From: Acidimicrobiales bacterium
GTDB lineage: Bacteria > Actinomycetota > Acidimicrobiia > Acidimicrobiales > JACCXE01
Assembly: GCA_035546775.1 (NCBI GenBank)
Contig: DASZWD010000047.1
Coordinates: 24,171 to 88,170 of the forward strand
Length of the DNA stretch: 64,000 nucleotides
Direction of reading: 5' to 3'
A program made the position numbers and the translations under genes. Positions 60,016 to 64,000 of this stretch are shown piece after piece (the stretch's first letter is position 1; every line of letters starts with the position of its first letter). The notes under the pieces are model-generated. The model was not told where the DNA came from and did not search any database. It saw only the letters and a program-made list of their open reading frames with translations.

Positions 60016-61271
60016 GCGTTGACGACATCGACTTCTTCCGCGGCGGCGCGGTCATCAAAGACCCGTACCCGTACTACGAGCAGCTGCGGGCCCAGTGTCC
60101 GGTGCACCGCGAGCCGCATCAGGGCGTCTACATGGTGACGGGCTACGACGAGGCGCTGGCGGTGTACCACGACACCGAGGCGTTCTCGTCGGCCACGTCG
60201 GTGACCGGGCCGTTCCCCGGTTTTCCGGTGCCCCTCGAAGGCGACGACGTCACCGCGCTGATCGAGCAGTACCGCGACCAGTTGCCCTTCAGCGACCAGC
60301 TGCCGACGTTCGATCCGCCCAAGCACACTGCCCACCGTGGCCTGCTGCTGCGCCTGCTGTCGCCCAAGCGGCTCAAGGAGAACGAGGACGCCATGTGGCG
60401 CCTCGCCGATCAGCAGATCGACGAGTTCGTCGCCGTCGGCGTCTGCGACATCGTCAACGAGTTCGCCGCGCCCTTCGCCATGCTGGTGATCGCCGAGTTG
60501 CTCGGCGTGCCCGACGAAGACGTCGCCGACTTCCGCACGCAGCTGATCCGCACCAAGGGTCTCGGCCAGGGCGACAGCGAGACGATGGCGCACACGCCTC
60601 TCGAGTTCCTCTACGACAAGTTCGCCGGGTACGTCGAGGAGCGCCGGGCGCAGCCGCGCCACGACGTGCTCACCCACATGGCGCAAGCGACGTTCCCCGA
60701 CGGCTCGATGCCCGAAGTGATCGACGTCGTGCGCGTGGCCGCCAACCTGTTCGCCGCCGGGCAGGAGACGACGGTGCGCATGCTCGGCTCCGCTTTCCAC
60801 CTCATCGCCGAGGACGCGGCGCTGCAAGCGTCGCTGCGCGCCGACAGCAGCCGCATCCCGAACTTCGTCGAAGAGGTGCTGCGCTACGAGAGCCCGATCA
60901 AGGGCGACTTCCGCCTGGCACGCGTGCCGACGACGATCGGCGAGGTGGCCGTGCCCGCGGGTTGCACGGTGATGGTGCTCAACGGCGCGGCGAACCGCGA
61001 CCCGCGCAAGTTCGCCGACCCGGCGACCTTCGATCCCGAACGGGCCAACGCCCGCGAGCACGTGGCGTTCGGCCACGGCGTCCACTTCTGCCCCGGCGCT
61101 CCGCTCGCCCGCGCCGAGGGCCGCATCGCGGTGGAGCGCATGCTCGCCCGCACGAAGGACATCCGACTGTCGGACGAACACCACGGTCCCGCCGGTGCCC
61201 GCAAGTTCCGCTACGTACCGACCTACATGCTGCGCGGCGTGCAAGAGCTGCACGTGGAGTTCGACCTATGA
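60012..61271 (+). CDS. Cytochrome P450
   Basis: The GTG at 60012 overlaps the previous stop by 4 bp. The 419-residue P450 has the I-helix NLFAAGQETTVRML near residue 246, ExxR in EEVLRYESP near 290 and the heme loop FGHGVHFCPGAPLARAEG near 355-372. It is a paralogue of the P450 at 52416, probably from a duplication in the cluster. It lies in the unbroken reductase-Rieske-P450-SDR-dioxygenase-aldehyde dehydrogenase run. Confidence 0.95.
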   Translation: MSVDDIDFFRGGAVIKDPYPYYEQLRAQCPVHREPHQGVYMVTGYDEALAVYHDTEAFSSATSVTGPFPGFPVPLEGDDVTALIEQYRDQLPFSDQLPTFDPPKHTAHRGLLLRLLSPKRLKENEDAMWRLADQQIDEFVAVGVCDIVNEFAAPFAMLVIAELLGVPDEDVADFRTQLIRTKGLGQGDSETMAHTPLEFLYDKFAGYVEERRAQPRHDVLTHMAQATFPDGSMPEVIDVVRVAANLFAAGQETTVRMLGSAFHLIAEDAALQASLRADSSRIPNFVEEVLRYESPIKGDFRLARVPTTIGEVAVPAGCTVMVLNGAANRDPRKFADPATFDPERANAREHVAFGHGVHFCPGAPLARAEGRIAVERMLARTKDIRLSDEHHGPAGARKFRYVPTYMLRGVQELHVEFDL

Positions 61272-62044
61272 CGCATGAGCTCGACGGCAAGGTGGCGATC
61301 GTCACCGGCGGGGCCAACGGCATCGGCCGCGGCATCGCCGAGGCGTTTGTCGACGAGGGGGCGCGCGTCGTGATCGCCGATGTCGACGACGCCGCGGGCG
61401 CCGAGGTCGCAGCGAAGTTGGGCGCGGCTGCGACGTTCGTGCACACCGACGTGTCCGACGCCGCCAGCCTCGCGGCGGTTGTCGAGGCTGCGGTGGCGCA
61501 GTTCGGCGGGTTGGACGTGATGGTCAACAACGCCGGGATCGCGTCGTCGTTGCGCCGCCTCATGCAGGACGACCTGCGCGACTTTCACAAGGTCATGGCC
61601 GTCGACCTGTTCGGGGTCATGGCCGGCACGCAGGCGGCGGCGCGCCGGATGCAGCCGGGTGGCTCGATCGTCAACGTGGCGTCGATCGCGGGCATCAGCG
61701 CCGGCGTCGGCCTGCAGACCTACCGCGCCGCCAAGGCCGGCGTCATCCACTTCAGTCGCAGCGCGGCGATCGAACTCGCCGAACTGGGCGTGCGCGTCAA
61801 CGTGATCGCCCCGGCCAACATCCAGACGGCGATCAACACCGCGTTCGACACGTCGTCGATCGTGGCGCGCATCCAACCGCTGCAGCGGCTCGGGACCGTG
61901 ACCGACGTCGCCAACGCCGTCGTCTACCTGGCGAGTGAGCGGGCCGCCCAGGTCACCGGCGTAGTGCTGCCCGTCGACGGCGGGACGACGGCCGGGCCGC
62001 CGCCGAGCCAGGTCGCCAACGTCGCGTCGAAGGACAAGGCATGA
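61268..62044 (+). CDS. Short-chain dehydrogenase/reductase
   Basis: The ATG at 61268 overlaps the P450 stop by 4 bp. The 258-residue classical SDR has VTGGANGIGRGIAE, NNAGIASS, the Ser in NVASIAGIS and YRAAK near residue 155, with VDGGTT near the end. It is expected to oxidise the alcohol formed by the P450. The last 20 residues form a Ser/Pro-rich tail. Confidence 0.93.
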   Translation: MTHELDGKVAIVTGGANGIGRGIAEAFVDEGARVVIADVDDAAGAEVAAKLGAAATFVHTDVSDAASLAAVVEAAVAQFGGLDVMVNNAGIASSLRRLMQDDLRDFHKVMAVDLFGVMAGTQAAARRMQPGGSIVNVASIAGISAGVGLQTYRAAKAGVIHFSRSAAIELAELGVRVNVIAPANIQTAINTAFDTSSIVARIQPLQRLGTVTDVANAVVYLASERAAQVTGVVLPVDGGTTAGPPPSQVANVASKDKA

Positions 62045-62859
62045 ACGTTCGTCCCGTCGCCGGCGCCGTCGGCGCCGAGATCGACGACGTCGACCTACGC
62101 GACCTCAGCGACGGCCTCATCGCCGACATCCGCAAGGTGTGGCTCGACCACGGCGTCGTGTTCTTCCGCGAGCAGGACCTGTCGCCCGAGCATTACCTCG
62201 CCTTTGCCGATGCGATCGGCGAACGCGACCGTTACCCGTTCGTGCCCGGCATCGAGGGCTACCCCGACATCATCGCGGTGACCAAACTGCCGCACGAGAC
62301 GGTGAACTTCGGCGGCATCTGGCACTCCGACACGGCCTATCTCGACACTCCGCCGATGGCCACCATGCTGCTCGCCCGCGAGGTGCCGCCCGCCGGCGGC
62401 GACACCCTCTACGCGTCGCAGTACGCCGCCTACGAGGCGCTGTCCGAGGGCATGCAGGAACTCCTGGCTCCGCTGCGCGGCGTGAACAGCTCGGCGCTGG
62501 CGGATGTGAGCAAGACCCGCGAGGACCGCATCAAGGAGAGCGGCGCCACCGAGGCGCGTGACTACGAAGCGGTGCACCCCGTCGTGCGCACGCACCCCGA
62601 GACCGGCCGCAAGGCGCTGTACGTGAACGTGGCGCACACGGCGCGCTTCGACACCATGACCGTCGAAGAAAGCCGCCCGCTCCTGCAGTTCCTGTTCACC
62701 CACCAGACCAAGCCCGAGTTCACGTGCCGCTTCACGTGGCGACCCGGCTCGCTGGCGCTGTGGGACAACCGCTGCGTGCAGCACAACCCGATCAACGACT
62801 ACCACGGACACAAACGCGTGATGCACCGCATCACCCTCAAGGGAGACAGACCTTTCTGA
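62041..62859 (+). CDS. TauD/TfdA-family 2-oxoglutarate-dependent dioxygenase
   Basis: The ATG at 62041 overlaps the SDR stop by 4 bp. The 272-residue protein has the iron ligands in IWHSDTAYLDTPP (His and Asp near residue 96) and VQHNPINDY (His near 247), with the 2-oxoglutarate Arg in KRVMHRITLKGDRP. It couples oxidation of 2-oxoglutarate to hydroxylation, often followed by loss of a side group. The substrate is unknown. It is the third type of oxygenase in this operon. Confidence 0.94.
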   Translation: MNVRPVAGAVGAEIDDVDLRDLSDGLIADIRKVWLDHGVVFFREQDLSPEHYLAFADAIGERDRYPFVPGIEGYPDIIAVTKLPHETVNFGGIWHSDTAYLDTPPMATMLLAREVPPAGGDTLYASQYAAYEALSEGMQELLAPLRGVNSSALADVSKTREDRIKESGATEARDYEAVHPVVRTHPETGRKALYVNVAHTARFDTMTVEESRPLLQFLFTHQTKPEFTCRFTWRPGSLALWDNRCVQHNPINDYHGHKRVMHRITLKGDRPF

Positions 62860-64000
62860 TGTGGCATAGCGAACAACTGCTGATCGACGGCGAACTGGTC
62901 GACGCCGAAGGCGGACGCACGTACGAGACGCGCAACCCGGCGACCGGTGAGGTGCTCGGCACCGCGGCGGACGCCACGCGCGGCGACGCCGACCGCGCCA
63001 TCGCCGCGGCGCGCCGCGCCTTCGACGAAACCGACTGGGCGACGAACACGGCGTTCCGCGCCCAGTGCCTGCGCCAACTCCACGAGCGGTTGCTGGCCCA
63101 CCAGGAGGATTTGCGGGCGCTCATCGTCGCCGAGGTCGGCGCGCCCGTCGGGCTCACCTCCGGGCCGCAGCTCGAAGCGCCGATCGCGATGGTGCCGTTC
63201 TACGCCGAGCTCGCCGAGAGCTACCAGTACTCCACCGACCTCGGCGTGGCGGAGTCGATGGGTATGCGCAGCACTCGCTGGGTCGAGAAGGAACCGATCG
63301 GCGTCGTCGCCGCCATCATCCCGTACAACTATCCGATCCAGATCACGATCGCGAAGGTGGCCCCCGCGCTCGCGGCGGGCTGCACCGTCGTGGTGAAAAG
63401 CCCGCCCCAGACGCCGTGGGTGTCGGCGACGCTCGGGGCGATCGTGGCCGAGACCGACATCCCCGCCGGGGTCGTCAACTTCTTGCAGTCCTCCGACGGT
63501 GCCATCGGCGAGCAACTCGTGACCGACCCGCGCGTCGACATGGTGAGCTTCACCGGCTCGACGGCTACGGGCCGGCGGATCATGGCGGCGGCGTCCGACA
63601 CCGTGAAGAAGGTGTTCCTCGAACTCGGCGGCAAGTCGGCGTTCGTGATGCTCGACGACGCCGACATCACGATGGTGTCGATGATGGCGAGCTTCATGAT
63701 CTGCTCGCACGCCGGCCAGGGCTGCGCCATCGCGTCGCGCCTGCTCGTGCCCGAGTCGCGCTACGCCGAGGTGATCGAAGCCGTGACGGCGATGATCGGC
63801 AACGTCGCCGTCGGCGATCCGGCTGATCCGGCGAACTACATGGGCCCGCTCATCAGCGCCGACCAGTTGGCCAAGGTCGACGGGATGGTGCAGGCGGCGC
63901 TCGAGGCCGGTGCCAAGGCGGTCGTGGGCGGCAGCAAGATCGACGGCCCCGGCTACTTCTTCGAACCGACCGTGCTGGCCGACGTCGACAACCAGATGGC
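62859..64000 (+). CDS. Aldehyde dehydrogenase, N-terminal part (cut by window end)
   Basis: The ATG at 62859 shares a base with the previous stop. About 380 residues are present before the end of the window. The fold is complete through the catalytic part: VVAAIIPYNYPIQITIAKVA for NAD, FTGSTATGRRI, the Glu in VFLELGGKSA near residue 251 and the Cys in AGQGCAIASRLL near 287. It oxidises an aldehyde to an acid with NAD(P), a natural final step of this pathway. Confidence 0.93.
   Translation, partial: MWHSEQLLIDGELVDAEGGRTYETRNPATGEVLGTAADATRGDADRAIAAARRAFDETDWATNTAFRAQCLRQLHERLLAHQEDLRALIVAEVGAPVGLTSGPQLEAPIAMVPFYAELAESYQYSTDLGVAESMGMRSTRWVEKEPIGVVAAIIPYNYPIQITIAKVAPALAAGCTVVVKSPPQTPWVSATLGAIVAETDIPAGVVNFLQSSDGAIGEQLVTDPRVDMVSFTGSTATGRRIMAAASDTVKKVFLELGGKSAFVMLDDADITMVSMMASFMICSHAGQGCAIASRLLVPESRYAEVIEAVTAMIGNVAVGDPADPANYMGPLISADQLAKVDGMVQAALEAGAKAVVGGSKIDGPGYFFEPTVLADVDNQM

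Overview
The window looks like a chromosomal segment of a high-GC Gram-positive bacterium (Actinobacteria, plausibly Acidimicrobiia or a related aerobic soil/aquatic lineage). The signs are very high GC, frequent GTG and some TTG starts, pervasive 1-4 bp gene overlaps, menaquinone MenB, OmpR/HtrA/MoxR gene sets, many TetR regulators, and large catabolic gene groups of P450, Rieske, SDR, acyl-CoA dehydrogenase and Baeyer-Villiger enzymes. I placed the lineage from gene families and codon style only. I saw no rRNA, tRNA, CRISPR array, insertion sequence or integrase. Coding density is above 95 percent.

Layout. 1-5.3 kb: the end of an aldo/keto reductase, then a phosphoketolase-acetate kinase pair, a hydrolase and a HAD phosphatase. 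5.4-12.7 kb: a Baeyer-Villiger-type monooxygenase, TetR, phosphotransferase and an unknown small protein; then an acyl-CoA-dehydrogenase-like monooxygenase divergent from a TetR/dienelactone-hydrolase pair across a perfect 36-bp palindrome. 12.8-21.7 kb: a cell-envelope block (MoxR ATPase, DUF58, VWA protein, HtrA-type protease, two-component system) facing a flavinylation module (membrane ferric-reductase-like protein, FMN-binding protein, ApbE). 21.8-35.7 kb: mixed housekeeping and stress genes (pirin, LigD-type polymerase, leucine dehydrogenase, an ArsR-ArsC fusion, a tandem-cupredoxin lipoprotein, MenB, tRNA-editing deacylase).

35.7-51.8 kb: acyl-CoA dehydrogenase, a frameshifted GyrI-like gene, then a tightly packed minus-strand operon of eight genes (amidohydrolase, SDR, cupin dioxygenase, zinc alcohol dehydrogenase, LVIVD propeller, quinone oxidoreductase, nitroreductase, ABC solute-binding lipoprotein) divergent from a cyclase-family gene; next a second monooxygenase divergent from a Rieske oxygenase; then an unrecognised cysteine-rich protein divergent from its likely TetR. 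51.8-64 kb: TetR divergent from a long plus-strand catabolic run (P450, SDR, DapB-like, SDR, then FNR/2Fe-2S reductase, Rieske oxygenase, small unknown protein, second P450, SDR, TauD-like dioxygenase, aldehyde dehydrogenase cut by the window end), interrupted by one minus-strand amidohydrolase.

The catabolic part (about 37.7-64 kb) reads as a multi-oxygenase route for a hydrophobic or cyclic compound. The fused FNR/ferredoxin reductase would feed electrons to at least one Rieske oxygenase, while P450s, SDRs, dioxygenases and an aldehyde dehydrogenase carry out successive oxidations. Short related sequence motifs at three divergent promoters (near 45.8, 48.5 and 57.4 kb) suggest that its separate transcription units are controlled together. 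The substrate cannot be read from sequence.
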